From: Bacillus sp. 491mf
GTDB taxonomy: Bacteria > Bacillota > Bacilli > Bacillales > Bacillaceae_G
Direction: 5' to 3'
DNA: 64,000 nt
Assembly: GCF_900112415.1 (NCBI RefSeq)
Contig: NZ_FOLV01000019.1
Span: forward strand, 1 to 64,000
In this document: positions 1 through 10,728 of the stretch, piece by piece
Layout of the letters: each line of letters begins with the position of its first letter
Position numbering within the stretch: the stretch's first letter is position 1
The notes under the pieces: model-generated
The model's database searches: none
Told to the model about the DNA's origin: nothing
What the model saw: the letters and a program-made list of their open reading frames with translations, nothing else
Translations under genes and position numbers: made by a program

Positions 1-278
1 TAGTAACCGAGGAATCTTACACATCAAAAGCAAGTTTTCTAGATCATGACTTTATTCCAACGTATGGAACAAATGACCAAAATGCAACTTTTTCAGGCAA
101 ACGAATGAAGCGTGGTATGTATCGTTCTGCAAAAGGAATCGAAATCAACGCAGATGTAAATGCTGCGGCTAATATTTTACGAAAAGTAGTCCCGAATGCA
201 TGGACAAACGGGATAGAGGGGTTAGGCGTGGAACAGCTCGCTAGTGTGTTAACTCCACTGACGTTAATCGTCCGTTAG
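1..278 (+). mobile_element. tnpB: IS200/IS605-type TnpB (IS1341-like) nuclease, C-terminal part
   Basis: The open frame enters from the left edge (first full codon at base 3) and stops at 276-278, giving about 91 residues. The stretch EESYTSKASFLD followed later by DVNAAANIL matches the C-terminal RuvC region of OrfB/TnpB proteins, the DVNAA aspartate being the last RuvC catalytic residue. The CxxC zinc-finger pair usual in TnpB is absent in this part, where a TSKASFLD variant is found. TnpB is an RNA-guided DNA nuclease encoded by IS200/IS605-family elements. The N-terminal part lies outside the window, so it is not possible to say whether the gene is intact. Confidence 0.85.
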
Positions 279-293
279 GTCGAAACGTTAGAA

Positions 294-326
294 ACTCCCA
301 CTTTAAGCTTTGCTAAGTGGGGGAGT
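294..326 (+). repeat. Right-end hairpin of the TnpB element / probable 3' part of its guide RNA scaffold
   Basis: Sixteen bases after the tnpB stop there is an imperfect hairpin with arms ACTCCCACTT and TAAGTGGGGGAGT. IS200/IS605 elements end in subterminal hairpins, and the guide (omega/reRNA) of TnpB is made from the 3' end of tnpB plus this right end. The assignment as the element end is inferred from position; the exact boundary was not determined. Confidence 0.5.
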
Positions 327-388
327 ATTCATTCTAAATCCCTTTCCTACTTGCATATACTTTCAATTTTTCTTTTGAATATAAGTAA

Positions 389-430
389 AACACGAACGTT
401 GTAATGCGATGGGTAAAAAACATTCGATTA
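389..430 (+). promoter_or_regulatory. Candidate PurR operator (paired PurBoxes)
   Basis: A CGAAC core at 393-397 and an inverted ATTCG core at 422-426 are separated by 24 bases. This fits the Bacillus PurR arrangement of two inverted PurBoxes spaced by 16-17 bases, just upstream of the pur promoter. Homology to the B. subtilis site is inferred from core and spacing only. Confidence 0.55.
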
Positions 431-434
431 TTTA

Positions 435-464
435 TTGACATATTGAAATGACACCTGTTAATAT
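435..464 (+). promoter_or_regulatory. Sigma-A promoter of the purine operon
   Basis: TTGACA at 435-440 is followed after 18 bases by TAATAT at 459-464. The riboswitch aptamer begins about 25 bases downstream, which fits a transcript starting near 471. Confidence 0.7.
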
Positions 465-489
465 AACGTTAGAAGCAATATTATATCGT

Positions 490-662
490 ACCTCATATAA
501 TCGCGGGGATATGGCCTGCAAGTCTCTACCTAACGACCGTTAATCGTTGGACTATGAGGGAAAGTCACTCGGTATTTTTCTATTCACATGAGATACTTAT
601 GCCTGAGTAGAGCACTTTCTCTCATAGTAAAAGGGGAAATGTTCTATATCAGGCTTTTTTTA
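490..662 (+). promoter_or_regulatory. Purine riboswitch (guanine class) with attenuator controlling purE-purD
   Basis: The aptamer covers 491-560: P1 arms CCTCATAT and ACTATGAGG, the conserved GATATGG and TCTACC segments, and a P3 loop with CCGTTAA. The specificity base in GGACTATG is C, which marks the guanine/hypoxanthine class. The 3' P1 strand with its extension (551-565) can instead pair almost perfectly with 614-628 as an antiterminator. Without that pairing, 601-619 pairs with 636-654 and is followed by a T run, forming a terminator. Guanine binding is therefore expected to stop transcription before purE. Confidence 0.93.
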
Positions 663-684
663 TTTGAATCGGGGGGATTCTAAT

Positions 685-1170
685 ATGAAACCACTAGTTG
701 GAATCATTATGGGAAGCACGTCAGACTGGGAAACAATGAAGTATGCTTGTGAAATATTAGAAGAATTACGTATTCCGTATGAGAAGAAAGTTGTATCTGC
801 TCATCGGACTCCAGATTATATGTTTGAATATGCAGAAACAGCTCGTGAACGTGGATTAAAAGTTATTATCGCTGGAGCAGGCGGAGCCGCTCATTTACCA
901 GGAATGGTTGCTGCAAAGACAAATATTCCTGTTATTGGTGTTCCTGTTCAGTCGAAAGCGTTAAACGGTTTGGATTCATTACTATCTATTGTTCAAATGC
1001 CAGGAGGTGTACCAGTTGCGACTGTTGCAATTGGAAAAGCCGGGGCGACCAATGCAGGTTTACTTGCCGCACAAATATTAGGATCGTCTCACGATGATAT
1101 ATACGATGCATTAGAACTAAGACGAGAAGCAATTGAAAAAAATGTGCGAGAAGGTAGTGAACTGGAGTGA
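685..1170 (+). CDS. purE: N5-carboxyaminoimidazole ribonucleotide mutase PurE
   Basis: PurE converts N5-CAIR to CAIR in de novo purine synthesis, using the product of PurK. The 161-residue protein has the class I signatures MGSTSD (residues 9-14), SAHR (38-41) and [10 protein letters not shown] (64-73). ATG 685 is chosen because a GGGGGG-type Shine-Dalgarno lies at 671-676; an in-frame TTG further upstream has no ribosome site. It is the first gene after the riboswitch terminator, and its last bases overlap purK by 4. Confidence 0.96.
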   Translation: MKPLVGIIMGSTSDWETMKYACEILEELRIPYEKKVVSAHRTPDYMFEYAETARERGLKVIIAGAGGAAHLPGMVAAKTNIPVIGVPVQSKALNGLDSLLSIVQMPGGVPVATVAIGKAGATNAGLLAAQILGSSHDDIYDALELRREAIEKNVREGSELE

Positions 1171-2318
1171 TAAAAACGATCTTACCTGGACAAATAATTG
1201 GTATTATTGGCGGAGGACAGCTTGGCAGAATGATGGCAATTGCAGCAAAAGAGATGGGATATAAAATTGCTGTATTAGATCCAGTAAAGTCTTCGCCGTG
1301 TGCGCAAGTTGCTGACATTGAAATTGTGGCACCGTACGATGATTTGAAAGCGATTCAGCATTTAGCAGAGATAAGCGATGTTGTAACGTATGAATTTGAG
1401 AATATTGATTATAACTGCTTACAATGGCTTGAAAAACATGCATATTTACCGCAGGGTAGTCAGTTATTATATACAACACAAAACCGTTATACAGAGAAAA
1501 ACGCAATCGTGAAAGCGGGTTTACCAGTAGCGCCGTACAGACTCGTTCAGAAGCAAGAAGACCTTTTAGATGCAATTGAAGAATTTTCCTTTCCTTGTGT
1601 GTTGAAGACGACAACAGGAGGCTATGATGGAAAAGGGCAAGTTGTACTAAAAAGTGAAGCTGATGCTCTGAAAGCGATGGAACTTGTCGATCAAGCTGAA
1701 TGCATTTTAGAGAAGTGGGTTTTATTTGAAAAAGAAATTTCCGTCATTGTTACACGTAGTGTAAATGGTGAAACGAAAGTATTCCCAGTAGCCGAAAACA
1801 TTCATGTAAATAACATTTTACACGAATCAATCGTACCGGCTCGTATTTCACATGTATTATCACAAAAAGGTATTCAATATGCAGAAAGATTAGCGGATGA
1901 ATTAAAACTGGTGGGGACACTAGCGGTAGAGATGTTTGCTACAGCAGATGGTGACATTTATATCAATGAGTTAGCACCGAGACCGCATAATTCTGGGCAC
2001 TATACAATTGATGCTTGTGAAATCAGTCAATTCGGACAACATATCCGAGCAATCTGTAATTTACCTCTTGGAGAAACATTTTTGTTAAAACCAGTTGTCA
2101 TGGTAAACATTTTAGGCGAACATATAGAAGGAGTCCTAAAGCAAGTGAATAGATTAACCGGGTGTTACTTGCATTTATATGGTAAAGAAGAAGCAAAGCC
2201 GCAGCGTAAAATGGGGCACGTTAATATTTTAAATGATAAGATTGACGTTGCTTTAGAAAAAGCGCGGACGTTGCATATTTGGGACCATCAAGAACAACTG
2301 TTGGAGGGAAAAAGATGA
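1167..2318 (+). CDS. purK: N5-carboxyaminoimidazole ribonucleotide synthetase PurK
   Basis: PurK is the ATP-grasp enzyme that carboxylates AIR with bicarbonate to N5-CAIR. The 383-residue product opens with the Rossmann-like [10 protein letters not shown] and later carries the ATP-grasp segments [12 protein letters not shown] and [15 protein letters not shown]. The start is GTG inside the overlap GTGA with the purE stop, which suggests translational coupling. Its last four bases (ATGA) overlap the purB start. Confidence 0.96.
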   Translation: MIKTILPGQIIGIIGGGQLGRMMAIAAKEMGYKIAVLDPVKSSPCAQVADIEIVAPYDDLKAIQHLAEISDVVTYEFENIDYNCLQWLEKHAYLPQGSQLLYTTQNRYTEKNAIVKAGLPVAPYRLVQKQEDLLDAIEEFSFPCVLKTTTGGYDGKGQVVLKSEADALKAMELVDQAECILEKWVLFEKEISVIVTRSVNGETKVFPVAENIHVNNILHESIVPARISHVLSQKGIQYAERLADELKLVGTLAVEMFATADGDIYINELAPRPHNSGHYTIDACEISQFGQHIRAICNLPLGETFLLKPVVMVNILGEHIEGVLKQVNRLTGCYLHLYGKEEAKPQRKMGHVNILNDKIDVALEKARTLHIWDHQEQLLEGKR

Positions 2319-3616
2319 TTAGTCGTTATACACGCCCTGAAATGGGTGCGATTTGGACGGAAGAAAACAAATTTAAAGCATGGTTAGAAGTGGAAATCTT
2401 AGCTTGTGAAGCATGGGCTGAGCTTGGCGATATTCCGAAAGAAGATGTGAAAAAGCTTCGTGAACATGCATCTTTCGATATTGATCGTATTTATGAAATT
2501 GAACAAGAAACGCGTCATGATGTTGTAGCATTTACGCGTGCAGTATCTGAAACACCAACACTCGGTGAAGAACGTAAATGGGTACATTACGGTTTAACAT
2601 CTACAGACGTAGTAGATACAGCTTTATCTTATATCTTAAAACAAGCAAATGAAATTCTACTAAACGACTTAGAAAATTTCATTACTATTTTAGCTAACAA
2701 AGCAAAAGAACATAAATACACAATTATGATGGGAAGAACGCACGGTGTTCATGCAGAACCAACAACATTTGGTTTAAAACTTGGTCTTTGGTATGAAGAA
2801 ATGAAACGTAACTTAGAACGTTTTAAACAAGCAGCTGATACAGTTCGCGTTGGTAAATTGTCTGGTGCAGTTGGTACATTCGCGAACATTAATCCATTCG
2901 TAGAAAAATATGTTTGTGAAAACTTAGGGTTAGAAGCAGCGCCGATTTCAACACAAACATTGCAACGTGATCGTCATGCACATTACATGTCAACACTTGC
3001 ATTAATCGCAACATCTATTGAGAAAATGGCAGTTGAAATTCGCGGCCTGCAAAAGAGTGAAACACGTGAAGTGGAAGAGTCTTTTGCGAAAGGACAAAAA
3101 GGTTCGTCTGCAATGCCACATAAACGTAATCCGATTGGATCTGAAAATATGACTGGTTTGGCTCGAGTTATCCGTGGTTACATGATGACTGCTTACGAGA
3201 ATGTTCCATTATGGCATGAGCGTGATATTTCACATTCATCTGCGGAACGTATTATTTTACCAGATGCAACAATCGCATTAAATTACATGTTAAATCGCTT
3301 TGGTAATATCGTGAAAAACTTAACGGTATTCCCAGAAAACATGAAACGCAATATGACACGAACATATGGTTTAATTTACTCTCAGCGCGTAATGCTTACG
3401 TTAATCGACAAAGGTATGGTACGTGAAGAAGCTTATGATATCGTACAGCCTAAAGCGATGGAAGCATGGGAAACGCAAGTACAATTTAAAGAACTCGTAG
3501 AAGCTGACGAGCGTATTACAAGCAAGTTAACACAAGAAGAAATCAATGAATGTTTCAACTATGAACATCACATGCAACATGTTGATACAATTTTTGAACG
3601 TCTTGGATTGAACTAA
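2315..3616 (+). CDS. purB: Adenylosuccinate lyase PurB
   Basis: PurB releases fumarate from SAICAR and from adenylosuccinate, acting both in IMP synthesis and in AMP formation. The 433-residue protein shows the fumarase-superfamily signature [10 protein letters not shown] at about residues 262-271, which carries the catalytic serine loop. ATG 2315 is preceded by TTGGAGGGAA and overlaps the purK stop by 4 bases; a TTG 36 bases upstream is not supported. A strong hairpin separates it from purC. Confidence 0.96.
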   Translation: MISRYTRPEMGAIWTEENKFKAWLEVEILACEAWAELGDIPKEDVKKLREHASFDIDRIYEIEQETRHDVVAFTRAVSETPTLGEERKWVHYGLTSTDVVDTALSYILKQANEILLNDLENFITILANKAKEHKYTIMMGRTHGVHAEPTTFGLKLGLWYEEMKRNLERFKQAADTVRVGKLSGAVGTFANINPFVEKYVCENLGLEAAPISTQTLQRDRHAHYMSTLALIATSIEKMAVEIRGLQKSETREVEESFAKGQKGSSAMPHKRNPIGSENMTGLARVIRGYMMTAYENVPLWHERDISHSSAERIILPDATIALNYMLNRFGNIVKNLTVFPENMKRNMTRTYGLIYSQRVMLTLIDKGMVREEAYDIVQPKAMEAWETQVQFKELVEADERITSKLTQEEINECFNYEHHMQHVDTIFERLGLN

Positions 3617-3630
3617 GCTGATAATTTTAT

Positions 3631-3667
3631 ATGGCACAGAATCGTTTCGTTCTGTGCCATTCTTTAT
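3631..3667 (+). terminator. Intra-operon hairpin between purB and purC
   Basis: An 11-bp perfect stem (ATGGCACAGAA / TTCTGTGCCAT) closes a short loop and is followed by the weak T tract TCTTTAT. It sits in the longest gap of the first half of the operon, so it could be a leaky terminator or an mRNA end-stabilising structure. Confidence 0.55.
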
Positions 3668-3710
3668 AAATATATTATTCACATTTTTCAAACTACAGGG
3701 GGCTTGCGAA

Positions 3711-4430
3711 ATGCAAAAGCTAGAATTGCTGTATGAAGGTAAAGCAAAAAGAATTTATCGTACAGAAGCAGCAGATATGGTTTGGGTAGAGTACAAAGAT
3801 AGTGCTACTGCTTTCAATGGGGAGAAAAAAGCGACGATTACAGGAAAAGGTCGTCTGAACAACGAGATTACAACTCTTTTATTCAGAAAGTTACAAGAAG
3901 TGGGAATTAAAACACACTTTGTTGAGAAAATATCAGAAACAGAACAAATCGTAAAAAAAGTAAGTATCGTTCCATTAGAAGTTGTCACAAGAAATGTGAT
4001 TGCGGGTAGTCTTTCAAAACGATTAGGAATGGAAGAAGGTACTGTACTTACAGCACCAATCGTCGAACTTTACTACAAAGATGATGATTTAGGGGATCCT
4101 CTTGTAACAGAAGATCATATTCGTGTGTTAAACGTTGCAACGCCAGAGCAAGTAAGTATATTACGAGAAAAAGCTCTACAAATCAATCAAGTATTGATTG
4201 AGCATTTCGCAAGCTGTCGTGTAAGATTGATAGATTTTAAATTAGAGTTCGGTGTAACAGAAGAGGGAGAAATTTTATTAGCGGACGAGATTTCACCAGA
4301 TACATGTCGTTTATGGGATGAAACGAGCAATGAAAAATTTGATAAAGATGTATTTCGCCGCGATCTTGGTAATTTAACAGATGCTTATGAAGAGATTTTA
4401 AAACGATTAGGGGGAGCTTCACATGTATAA
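3711..4430 (+). CDS. purC: SAICAR synthetase PurC
   Basis: PurC joins CAIR and aspartate to make SAICAR using ATP. The 239-residue protein begins MQKLELLYEGKAKRIY, carries the family segments VPLEVVTRN and LIDFKLEFG, and ends in the conserved DEISPDTCRLWD region. The ATG at 3711 has the Shine-Dalgarno AGGGGGC nine bases before it. A longer in-frame reading through the upstream hairpin is judged not real. The 3' end overlaps purS by 8 bases. Confidence 0.96.
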   Translation: MQKLELLYEGKAKRIYRTEAADMVWVEYKDSATAFNGEKKATITGKGRLNNEITTLLFRKLQEVGIKTHFVEKISETEQIVKKVSIVPLEVVTRNVIAGSLSKRLGMEEGTVLTAPIVELYYKDDDLGDPLVTEDHIRVLNVATPEQVSILREKALQINQVLIEHFASCRVRLIDFKLEFGVTEEGEILLADEISPDTCRLWDETSNEKFDKDVFRRDLGNLTDAYEEILKRLGGASHV

Positions 4431-4677
4431 AGTAAAGGTATATGTCACGTTAAGAGAAAGTGTATTAGATCCACAAGGAACAGCGGTAAAAGGAGCACTT
4501 CATAGTCTTTCCTTTACAGAAGTACAAGATGTTCGTATTGGTAAATATATGGAACTAGCAATTGATCAATCAGTTACAGATATTGATGCAATGGTAAAAG
4601 AAATGTGCGAAAAATTATTAACGAACGTAGTGATTGAAGACTATCGCTATGAAGTTGAGGAGGTTGTCGCGCAGTGA
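4423..4677 (+). CDS. purS: FGAM synthase subunit PurS
   Basis: The 84-residue small subunit helps channel ammonia between PurQ and PurL in the Bacillus three-part FGAM synthase. It has the typical [19 protein letters not shown] start and the family's length. It overlaps purC by 8 bases and purQ by 4, so the three subunit genes purS, purQ and purL follow one another directly. Confidence 0.95.
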   Translation: MYKVKVYVTLRESVLDPQGTAVKGALHSLSFTEVQDVRIGKYMELAIDQSVTDIDAMVKEMCEKLLTNVVIEDYRYEVEEVVAQ

Positions 4678-5357
4678 AATTTGCCGTAATCGTTTTTCCA
4701 GGTTCGAACTGTGACGTAGATATGTTTCATGCAATTAAAGATGAGCTTGGCCAAGATGTAGACTACGTTTGGCATAGTGAAGAAAACTTAGATCAGTACG
4801 ATGCAATTTTACTACCAGGTGGTTTCTCTTACGGCGATTACCTTCGCTGCGGCGCGATTTCTCGTTTTGCAAATGCAATGAAAGGTGTACAAAAAGCAGC
4901 TGAAGCAGGAAAACCAATCTTAGGCGTATGTAACGGATTTCAAGTTTTAGTAGAGGCCGGCCTATTGCCTGGTGCATTAATTCGCAATAAAAACTTAAAA
5001 TTCATGTGCCGTACTGCTGCGCTTCGTGTTGAAAATAATACAACGATGTTTACATCGCAATATGAGAAAGATGAAGTAATCGATATTCCGATTGCTCATG
5101 GTGAAGGAAACTACTATTGTGATGAAGCGACATTGAAACAGTTAGAAGAAAATAATCAAATTGTCTTTCGTTATGTAGAGAATCCAAACGGAAGCGTTTC
5201 AGATATTGCAGGGATTGTAAATGAGCAAGGAAATGTACTTGGTATGATGCCGCATCCAGAGCGTGCTGTTGATGATTTACTTGGAGGAGCGGATGGTCTA
5301 AAAGTATTTCAATCTATTTTGAAACATTGGAGGGAAACATATGTCGTTACTGCTTGA
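4674..5357 (+). CDS. purQ: FGAM synthase glutaminase subunit PurQ
   Basis: This class I glutamine amidotransferase supplies ammonia to PurL. The nucleophile lies in GVCNGFQ at about Cys86, and the His-Glu pair in MPHPERAV near residues 192-195. Length is 227 residues. The start is GTG within the GTGA overlap with purS, and its 3' end overlaps purL by 17 bases, which is consistent with coupled translation of the complex. Confidence 0.96.
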   Translation: MKFAVIVFPGSNCDVDMFHAIKDELGQDVDYVWHSEENLDQYDAILLPGGFSYGDYLRCGAISRFANAMKGVQKAAEAGKPILGVCNGFQVLVEAGLLPGALIRNKNLKFMCRTAALRVENNTTMFTSQYEKDEVIDIPIAHGEGNYYCDEATLKQLEENNQIVFRYVENPNGSVSDIAGIVNEQGNVLGMMPHPERAVDDLLGGADGLKVFQSILKHWRETYVVTA

Positions 5358-7560
5358 ACCAAATCCAACTCAAATTAAAGAAGAACGCATTTATGCGGAA
5401 ATGGGATTAACAGACGAAGAGTTTGCCATGGTTGAAAAGATTTTAGGCCGTCTGCCAAACTATACAGAAACAGGATTGTTCTCTGTTATGTGGTCGGAGC
5501 ATTGTAGCTATAAAAATTCAAAGCCAGTTCTTCGTAAGTTTCCAACGACTGGTGAACGTGTATTGCAGGGACCTGGTGAAGGCGCTGGAATCGTAGATAT
5601 CGGTGATAATCAAGCGGTAGTATTTAAAATGGAAAGTCATAACCATCCATCTGCAATTGAACCATATCAAGGTGCAGCGACAGGGGTTGGCGGTATTATC
5701 CGTGATGTGTTTTCTATGGGAGCACGCCCAATTGCTATGTTAAATTCACTTCGCTTCGGTGAACTACAATCACCACGCGTAAAATATTTATTTGAAGAAG
5801 TTGTAGCGGGTATTGCAGGATACGGTAATTGCATCGGTATTCCAACTGTTGGCGGAGAAGTACAGTTCGACCCATGCTATGAAGGAAATCCGCTTGTAAA
5901 CGCAATGTGCGTTGGGTTAATTAACCATGAAGATATTAAAAAAGGGCAAGCGCACGGTGCTGGTAATACAGTTATGTATGTTGGTGCATCAACAGGACGC
6001 GATGGTATTCACGGAGCAACGTTTGCATCAGAGGAGCTATCTGAGGATTCCGATGCAAAACGCCCAGCGGTGCAAGTAGGCGATCCGTTTATGGAGAAGT
6101 TGTTAATTGAAGCATGTTTAGAGCTAATTCAATCTGATGCACTTGTCGGTATTCAAGATATGGGAGCAGCAGGTTTAACATCATCTTCTGCAGAGATGGC
6201 AAGTAAAGCAGGTATGGGTATTGAAATGTATTTAGACGATGTACCGCAGCGTGAAACAGGCATGACACCATACGAGATGATGCTTTCTGAATCACAAGAA
6301 CGTATGTTAATCGTCGTGAAAAAAGGTAGAGAACAAGAGATTGTAGAGCTATTTGAAAAATATGATCTTGCAGCAGTGGTAATGGGAAAAGTAACAGAAG
6401 ATAAAATGCTTCGTTTATTCCATAAAGGAGCAATGGTTGCAGAAGTGCCAGCTGATGCATTAGCAGAAGAAGCACCTGTTTATCATAAGCCTTCAAAAGA
6501 AGCAGCGTATTTTGCAGAGTTCCAACAAATGAAGATGGAAGCGCCAAAAGTCGAGAATTATAAAGAAACGTTACTATCTTTATTGCAACAACCAACGATT
6601 GCAAGTAAAGAGTGGGTATATGATCAATACGATTACCAAGTACGCACAAGCACAATTGTTACACCAGGGTCTGACGCAGCGGTTGTTCGTGTACGCGGAA
6701 CAAATAAAGCATTAGCAATGACAACGGATTGTAACTCTCGCTACATTTATTTAGACCCAGAAGTAGGCGGGAAAATTGCTGTAGCAGAAGCAGCTCGTAA
6801 TATTGTATGTTCTGGCGGTGAGCCACTTGCAATTACAGATTGCTTAAACTTCGGTAACCCTGAAAAGCCAGAAATCTTCTGGCAAATTGAGAAATCAGTA
6901 GATGGTATGAGTGAAGCGTGCCGCACGTTACATACACCTGTTATTGGTGGGAACGTATCAATGTACAATGAACGCAGCGGTGAAGCAGTATACCCAACAC
7001 CAACTGTTGGTATGGTTGGGCTTGTACATGATGTAAAGCATGTAACAACGCAAGAGTTTAAGCAAGCTGGTGATCTCGTTTATGTAATCGGTGAAACGAA
7101 AGCTGAGTTTGGTGGTAGTGAATTGCAAAAGATGGTGCATGGAAAAATTTTCGGTCAGGCACCAAGTATCGATTTAGAAGTAGAAGAAAAACGTCAAAAG
7201 CAATTGTTAGCAGCGATTCAAGAAGGAATTGTACAATCAGCGCATGACGTTGCAGAAGGCGGCTTAGCAGTTGCGTTTGCAGAAAGTGCAATGGGAGCAA
7301 AGGGACTCGGCGCAGATGTGAAGTTAGCTGGAGAAGCGACAGCGATGTTATTTGCAGAATCACAATCTCGCTTTGTTGTTACAGTAAAACGCGAGCAAAA
7401 AGAAGCGTTTGAAAATATGGTAGACGCACTTTATGTTGGGGAAGTAACAACTACAAATCAATTAACAATTTGCAATGAAGAAAATGAAGTGTTGCTTACA
7501 GCGGATGTTGATGAAATGAGAACGGCTTGGAAAGGGGCTATTCCATGCTTAATGAAATAA
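5341..7560 (+). CDS. purL: FGAM synthase large subunit PurL (small-type)
   Basis: PurL makes formylglycinamidine ribonucleotide from FGAR, ATP and ammonia. At 739 residues it is the short PurL form that needs separate PurS and PurQ, both encoded just upstream. Recognisable parts are the early [12 protein letters not shown] histidine motif, [12 protein letters not shown] and [16 protein letters not shown] in the first AIRS-like half, and a second AIRS-like half from about residue 430. The Shine-Dalgarno GGAGGG lies inside purQ. Confidence 0.96.
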   Translation: MSLLLEPNPTQIKEERIYAEMGLTDEEFAMVEKILGRLPNYTETGLFSVMWSEHCSYKNSKPVLRKFPTTGERVLQGPGEGAGIVDIGDNQAVVFKMESHNHPSAIEPYQGAATGVGGIIRDVFSMGARPIAMLNSLRFGELQSPRVKYLFEEVVAGIAGYGNCIGIPTVGGEVQFDPCYEGNPLVNAMCVGLINHEDIKKGQAHGAGNTVMYVGASTGRDGIHGATFASEELSEDSDAKRPAVQVGDPFMEKLLIEACLELIQSDALVGIQDMGAAGLTSSSAEMASKAGMGIEMYLDDVPQRETGMTPYEMMLSESQERMLIVVKKGREQEIVELFEKYDLAAVVMGKVTEDKMLRLFHKGAMVAEVPADALAEEAPVYHKPSKEAAYFAEFQQMKMEAPKVENYKETLLSLLQQPTIASKEWVYDQYDYQVRTSTIVTPGSDAAVVRVRGTNKALAMTTDCNSRYIYLDPEVGGKIAVAEAARNIVCSGGEPLAITDCLNFGNPEKPEIFWQIEKSVDGMSEACRTLHTPVIGGNVSMYNERSGEAVYPTPTVGMVGLVHDVKHVTTQEFKQAGDLVYVIGETKAEFGGSELQKMVHGKIFGQAPSIDLEVEEKRQKQLLAAIQEGIVQSAHDVAEGGLAVAFAESAMGAKGLGADVKLAGEATAMLFAESQSRFVVTVKREQKEAFENMVDALYVGEVTTTNQLTICNEENEVLLTADVDEMRTAWKGAIPCLMK

Positions 7561-8960
7561 AGGGGCTAAATGAAGAATGCGGCGTTTTCGGAATTTGGGG
7601 GCATGAAAATGCAGCACAAGTTACGTATTATGGATTGCATAGCTTACAGCACCGTGGGCAAGAAGGCGCGGGCATTGTTGTAAATAATGAGGAGAAAATC
7701 GTTGGTCATAGAGGGCTTGGTTTAATATCAGAAGTGTTTTCACGCGGTGAGTTAGATGGTTTAAACGGGAAATCGGCGATTGGACACGTTCGTTATGCGA
7801 CAGCAGGCGGAGCTGAAGTTGCGAATGTTCAACCATTGTTGTTCCGCTTTTCGGATCATAGTATGGCATTAGCGCATAACGGTAATTTAATTAATGCGAA
7901 AATGCTTCGCCGTGAATTAGAGGCAGAGGGAAGTATTTTTCAAACAAGTTCGGATACAGAAGTATTACTTCATTTAATTAAACGCAATACAAAAGGTACA
8001 TTAATTGAAAGTGTAAAAGATGCATTAAATAAAGTAAAAGGTGCGTTTGCCTATTTATTATTAACAGGAAACGAAATGATTGTTGCATTGGATCCAAATG
8101 GATTCCGTCCGCTTTCGATTGGAAAGATGGGAGATGCATACGTTGTCGCATCTGAAACATGTGCCTTTGATGTTGTTGGAGCAACATACATCCGTGATGT
8201 AGAGCCGGGAGAATTACTTATCATTAATGATGAAGGAATTCAGGTAGATCGTTTTACAAATGATGTAGAACATGCCATTTGCAGCATGGAGTACATTTAC
8301 TTTGCTCGCCCTGATTCAAACATTGCTGGTGTTAACGTCCATGCAGCACGTAAAAATATGGGGAAATTGTTAGCAAAGGAAGCACCGGTTGAAGCAGATG
8401 TCGTAACAGGTGTACCTGATTCTAGTATTTCAGCGGCTATCGGTTATGCAGAAGCAACTGGAATTCCTTATGAGTTAGGGTTAATTAAAAATCGTTACGT
8501 TGGACGTACGTTTATTCAACCTTCTCAAGAACTGCGTGAACAAGGGGTAAAAATGAAACTTTCAGCAGTACGCGGTGTTGTTGAAGGAAAACGTGTTGTT
8601 ATGATTGACGACTCGATTGTGCGTGGTACAACAAGCAAGCGAATTGTTCGTATGCTGCGCGAGGCTGGGGCAACAGAAGTGCACGTAAGAATTGCTTCGC
8701 CGCCTCTTAAGTATCCGTGCTTCTATGGAATTGACATTCAAACAAGAAAAGAATTAATCGCAGCAAATCATTCAATAGAAGAAATCCGTGAAATCATTGG
8801 AGCAGATTCTTTAACATTTTTAAGTGAAGAGAGCTTAATTGATGCAATTGGCCGCCCGTATGAAGGGAAATATGGCGGTTTATGTATGGCTTATTTTAAT
8901 GGGGATTATCCGACGGCGCTTTATGATTATGAGCAAGAGCTTTTAGCAAGTATGAAATAA
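7545..8960 (+). CDS. purF: Amidophosphoribosyltransferase PurF
   Basis: PurF commits PRPP to purine synthesis by forming phosphoribosylamine from glutamine. The 471-residue product starts [19 protein letters not shown], so an 11-residue propeptide precedes the N-terminal nucleophile Cys12, exactly as in the B. subtilis enzyme. The PRPP loop is [13 protein letters not shown]. Later cysteines fit the Fe-S cluster type. ATG 7545 is preceded by AAAGGGG; a slightly earlier in-frame start has no ribosome site. The gene overlaps purL by 16 bases. Confidence 0.96.
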   Translation: MLNEIKGLNEECGVFGIWGHENAAQVTYYGLHSLQHRGQEGAGIVVNNEEKIVGHRGLGLISEVFSRGELDGLNGKSAIGHVRYATAGGAEVANVQPLLFRFSDHSMALAHNGNLINAKMLRRELEAEGSIFQTSSDTEVLLHLIKRNTKGTLIESVKDALNKVKGAFAYLLLTGNEMIVALDPNGFRPLSIGKMGDAYVVASETCAFDVVGATYIRDVEPGELLIINDEGIQVDRFTNDVEHAICSMEYIYFARPDSNIAGVNVHAARKNMGKLLAKEAPVEADVVTGVPDSSISAAIGYAEATGIPYELGLIKNRYVGRTFIQPSQELREQGVKMKLSAVRGVVEGKRVVMIDDSIVRGTTSKRIVRMLREAGATEVHVRIASPPLKYPCFYGIDIQTRKELIAANHSIEEIREIIGADSLTFLSEESLIDAIGRPYEGKYGGLCMAYFNGDYPTALYDYEQELLASMK

Positions 8961-8973
8961 AGAAAAATATAGC

Positions 8974-9011
8974 AGCTTCTACTATAGGCTGTGTAGGAGC
9001 TCGCTTTTTCT
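8974..9011 (+). terminator. Hairpin between purF and purM
   Basis: Arms AGCTTCTAC and GTAGGAGCT form a stem with one G-U pair, followed by CGCTTTTTCTT. It lies in the 116-base gap before purM and may act as a partial terminator inside the operon. Confidence 0.5.
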
Positions 9012-9076
9012 TACAGTCACTGCCCTGTAGACGGGAGAAATTCTTTCAGTATAAAAAGACGAGGTGTATAGAAACG

Positions 9077-10117
9077 ATGGCGAATGCATATAAGCAAGCA
9101 GGAGTAGATATTGAAGCTGGATATGAAGCGGTATCTCGCATGAAAAAACACGTGCAAACAACGATGAGAAAAGAAGTGTTAGGCGGGTTAGGCGGTTTTG
9201 GAGGGATGTTTGATCTTTCAAAATTTGCATTAGAAGAGCCGGTATTAGTATCTGGAACAGATGGTGTAGGGACAAAATTAATGCTCGCTTTCATGATGGA
9301 TAAGCATCACACAATTGGTATCGATGCAGTGGCAATGTGTGTAAATGACATTGTTGTGCAAGGGGCAGAGCCGCTCTTTTTCCTTGATTATATTGCTTGT
9401 GGTAAAGCGGAACCTAGTAAAATTGAAAACATCGTCAAAGGAATTGCAGAAGGATGCCGTCAGGCTGGTTGTTCTTTAATCGGCGGGGAAACAGCTGAAA
9501 TGCCAGGGATGTATTCTGAGGAAGAATACGATTTAGCTGGTTTTACAGTTGGTATTGTTGATAAAAAGAAGATTGTTACGGGACAATCTATCGAAGAGAA
9601 TCAAGTATTAATCGGGCTTGCTTCTAGCGGAATTCATAGTAATGGTTATTCTCTTGTTCGTAAAGTGCTATTAGAAGATGGGAAGCTTTCACTTGATCGT
9701 ATTTATGGTCGTTTAGAACTACCACTTGGTGAAGAGTTATTAAAACCAACAAAAATTTACGTCAAACCTATTTTAGAACTATTGAAGAAATATAACGTAA
9801 CTGGTATGGCTCACGTTACTGGCGGCGGGTTTATTGAAAATATTCCGCGTATGTTGCCAGAAGGTATCGGAGCACAAATTGAACTTGGTTCTTGGTCAGT
9901 TCACCCAATTTTTGATTTACTGCAAGAAGTTGGTCAATTAAAGAAAGAAGAAATGTTCAATATTTTTAACATGGGTATTGGTATGGTAGTAGCGGTCAAA
10001 GAAGAAGATGCAGAAGGTGCTATGAAGCTTTTAGAAGAACAAGGGGAGACAGCTCGTATCATCGGACGCACTGTGAAAGGTTCAGGTGTTACTTTTGCTG
10101 GAGGAGCAGCATTATGA
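9077..10117 (+). CDS. purM: Phosphoribosylformylglycinamidine cyclo-ligase PurM
   Basis: PurM (AIR synthetase) closes the imidazole ring to give AIR. The 346-residue AIRS-family protein shows [26 protein letters not shown] and [16 protein letters not shown] in the expected order. The ATG lies after GACGAGGTGT. Its end overlaps purN by 4 bases (ATGA). Confidence 0.96.
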   Translation: MANAYKQAGVDIEAGYEAVSRMKKHVQTTMRKEVLGGLGGFGGMFDLSKFALEEPVLVSGTDGVGTKLMLAFMMDKHHTIGIDAVAMCVNDIVVQGAEPLFFLDYIACGKAEPSKIENIVKGIAEGCRQAGCSLIGGETAEMPGMYSEEEYDLAGFTVGIVDKKKIVTGQSIEENQVLIGLASSGIHSNGYSLVRKVLLEDGKLSLDRIYGRLELPLGEELLKPTKIYVKPILELLKKYNVTGMAHVTGGGFIENIPRMLPEGIGAQIELGSWSVHPIFDLLQEVGQLKKEEMFNIFNMGIGMVVAVKEEDAEGAMKLLEEQGETARIIGRTVKGSGVTFAGGAAL

Positions 10118-10692
10118 GCCGATTAGCAATTTTTGCTTCAGGAAGCGGTTCTAATTTCCAGGCGCTTGCGGATGCAGTAGAAGCTGGAAGATTAGATGCA
10201 CAGCTTAGTTTGCTTGTATGTGATCAGCCGGGTGCACGTGTTATCGAGCGCGCAAATAATCATCATGTTCCGTGCTTTTCCTTTTCAGCGAAAGCGTATG
10301 AATCAAAGGAAGCATTCGAACAAGAAATAGTAAAGAAACTGCAAGAATACGAGATTGATTGGATTATTTTAGCGGGGTATATGCGTTTAATTGGTCCGAC
10401 ATTACTAACTGCTTATGAAGGGAGAATTGTTAATATTCATCCGTCATTATTGCCAAGCTTTCCTGGGAAAGATGCAGTTGGACAAGCAATTGAGGCTGGT
10501 GTGAAAGTAACCGGTGTAACGATCCATTACGTTGATGCAGGAATGGACACTGGACCAATTATTGCACAAGAGGCAGTAGCAGTTTCGGAAGATGATACGC
10601 GAGAAAGTTTACAAAAGAAAATTCAACTTGTCGAACATAGATTGTACGTGGATACGGTGAAATCTTTATTACATTCTAAAGTAAAGTCATAA
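10114..10692 (+). CDS. purN: Phosphoribosylglycinamide formyltransferase PurN
   Basis: PurN formylates GAR with 10-formyltetrahydrofolate. The 192-residue protein starts [18 protein letters not shown] with the nucleotide-binding glycine/serine loop. It contains the family catalytic region with [12 protein letters not shown] and the later [10 protein letters not shown] aspartate segment. It overlaps purM by 4 bases and is followed by a 36-base gap to purH. Confidence 0.95.
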   Translation: MSRLAIFASGSGSNFQALADAVEAGRLDAQLSLLVCDQPGARVIERANNHHVPCFSFSAKAYESKEAFEQEIVKKLQEYEIDWIILAGYMRLIGPTLLTAYEGRIVNIHPSLLPSFPGKDAVGQAIEAGVKVTGVTIHYVDAGMDTGPIIAQEAVAVSEDDTRESLQKKIQLVEHRLYVDTVKSLLHSKVKS

Positions 10693-10728
10693 GAGCAGCA
10701 ATTCAATACAACTAGGGGTGGAGAATAA

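Noticed and set aside
6089-6655. Long minus-strand frame inside purL
   Set aside because: It is antisense to a well-supported gene and leucine-rich in the way typical of shadow frames; no ribosome site or family pattern.
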